DNA of 64,000 bases from Marinobacter sp. LV10R510-11A (GTDB lineage Bacteria; Pseudomonadota; Gammaproteobacteria; Pseudomonadales; Oleiphilaceae): positions 1,364,001-1,428,000 of the forward strand of contig NZ_LT907980.1 in assembly GCF_900215155.1 (NCBI RefSeq), in the 5' to 3' direction. The position numbers were made by a program, and so were the translations under genes. The notes below the pieces were generated by a model. It ran no database searches. It was not told the origin of the DNA and worked only from the letters and a program-made list of their open reading frames with translations. Shown piece by piece: positions 63,160-64,000 of the stretch (within the stretch, counting starts at the first letter, position 1; every line of letters begins with the position of its first letter).

Positions 63160-64000
63160 TTATAATCGGTCGAATAATGACAACTGCGAAACCTGTGCAA
63201 ACGATTGCTGCGCAGCCTGCAGCACAAAGCTCTGGAAGCTAAGATTGCTGATCGCTTCGGCATAATCCACATCCTGTAATTGGGAGCGAATTTCGTTGGT
63301 GTACAAAGAAGAATCTGCCAGAAAACCCTTAGTAGACTCTACCGCGTTCATCCGCCCGCCAAGCTCAGTCTGCTTTAGAACAACGCTTTCCTGGGCGTTG
63401 TCGAGATTGGCCAAAGATTGTGCAACTAAATCGTCATACGCGGCACGGCCCTCAGGAGACCCCTTATTAATGGAATCGAGGCCGGTAATCAGGTTTTCGA
63501 TGGTGCCAAATACTGACTGTTTGTTGTTGATATTCAGAGTAAACGTATCGCCAGATCCCGCGGTTACGTCTGATATCGTCGCTTCCACGCCGGCCACCAC
63601 AAAAGGCTCGCCACTTTGATACACAGGCGGCGCTACAGGCAGAGTGTTTCCATTGATATCCTGTGCTTGGATATTACCGCTTGCGTCTACTTCAATGCTG
63701 ATATCACCTGGGAATGTCCCGCTGAAACTCGCGTTCAGATCCGCCTCATTCACAACAGACACACCTGAAATGAAGCCACCCGACACGTCGTTGGTATAAC
63801 TTCCGGTCACCGCCGCCGGCACATTCACAAAAATACCTTTGCCGTGATCACTGATCGGCACCGTCACCCCGTCATCAATTTCCAGAACTCGCTGGCCCTC
63901 ATCGCCTTGGTAGACATAGTTACCTTCTTCATTCTGCTGAAACGCCTGAACCGAACCCTGAAATCCACTGAAAATATACTCTCCAGATGCATCCCGAGTG
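63160..64000 (-). CDS. flgL: Flagellar hook-associated protein FlgL, C-terminal part (runs off the window)
   Basis: The frame is open from the window edge through 63160 and lacks its N-terminus. It contains EYIFSGFQGS, typical of the end of the FlgL N-terminal coiled part, a variable central domain, and a C-terminal D0/D1 region (LGGRMNAVESTKGFL and YAEAISNLSFQSFVLQAAQQ), ending QVSQLSLFDRL. FlgL (HAP3) joins the hook to the filament. Flagellin is similar in its C-terminal coil, but the QLSLFDRL ending and IFSG motif favour FlgL. No other flagellar gene is in view. Confidence 0.9.
   Translation of the reverse strand, partial: TRDASGEYIFSGFQGSVQAFQQNEEGNYVYQGDEGQRVLEIDDGVTVPISDHGKGIFVNVPAAVTGSYTNDVSGGFISGVSVVNEADLNASFSGTFPGDISIEVDASGNIQAQDINGNTLPVAPPVYQSGEPFVVAGVEATISDVTAGSGDTFTLNINNKQSVFGTIENLITGLDSINKGSPEGRAAYDDLVAQSLANLDNAQESVVLKQTELGGRMNAVESTKGFLADSSLYTNEIRSQLQDVDYAEAISNLSFQSFVLQAAQQSFAQVSQLSLFDRL

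Noticed and set aside
63160..64000. Flagellin (fliC) as the identity of the last gene
   Set aside because: The C-terminus QLSLFDRL and the IFSG motif fit FlgL better, although the D0/D1 regions of the two families are related.

Overview
The window reads as chromosomal core of a gammaproteobacterium close to Marinobacter within the Pseudomonas/Marinobacter-type lineages. The evidence is gene order: sdhCDAB-sucAB-lpd-sucCD divergent from gltA; der-bamB-yfgM-hisS-ispG-rodZ-pilW-rlmN-ndk-iscS-iscR-cysE-trmJ-suhB in the order I know from Pseudomonas; and secF-secD-yajC-tgt-queA. GC content is moderate and even. I see no insertion sequences, phage genes or CRISPR array. The genus is an inference from recalled synteny and protein similarity, not from a search.

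Layout. 1-8.5 kb: chromosome maintenance and division (5' part of zipA, smc, a GntR regulator, a diguanylate cyclase, then rluB, scpB, scpA). 8.5-9.7 kb: trpS. 9.8-21.1 kb: the long TCA operon on the minus strand, with gltA and a beta-hydroxyacid dehydrogenase divergent on the plus strand. 24-30 kb: topA and the fadBA beta-oxidation operon. 30.7-37.1 kb: single genes (a secreted helical protein, a universal stress protein, Uup, a MOSC protein, tRNA-Gly, a DUF924 protein, a CbiX-like protein, a TIGR01777 epimerase). 37.2-43.6 kb: tRNA-Glu, a 51-codon membrane protein resembling the cbb3 oxidase subunit CcoM, a PAS-GGDEF-EAL protein and ackA-pta. 43.6-57.3 kb: the der-to-suhB block. 57.4-64 kb: Sec translocon accessory genes, queuosine genes, tRNA-Leu and the 3' part of flgL.

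How the genes work together. Beta-oxidation (FadBA) supplies acetyl-CoA to GltA and the TCA operon, and Pta-AckA connects the same pool to acetate. SMC and ScpAB, encoded about 4 kb apart, form one condensin. BamB, YfgM, RodZ, PilW and SecDF-YajC are all envelope or secretion factors.

Points most worth a second look. (1) The suhB gene at the usual locus has lost both catalytic Asp residues of its first metal motif, so it looks like a pseudoenzyme. (2) The isc locus keeps iscR and iscS but has ndk where iscU-iscA-hscBA-fdx normally lie, and IscS lacks the C-terminal tail that docks IscU. (3) The ccoM-like gene is preceded by a near-consensus FNR/ANR box. (4) scpA has no ordinary start codon that would include its conserved N-terminus. 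No wholly new multigene system was recognised.
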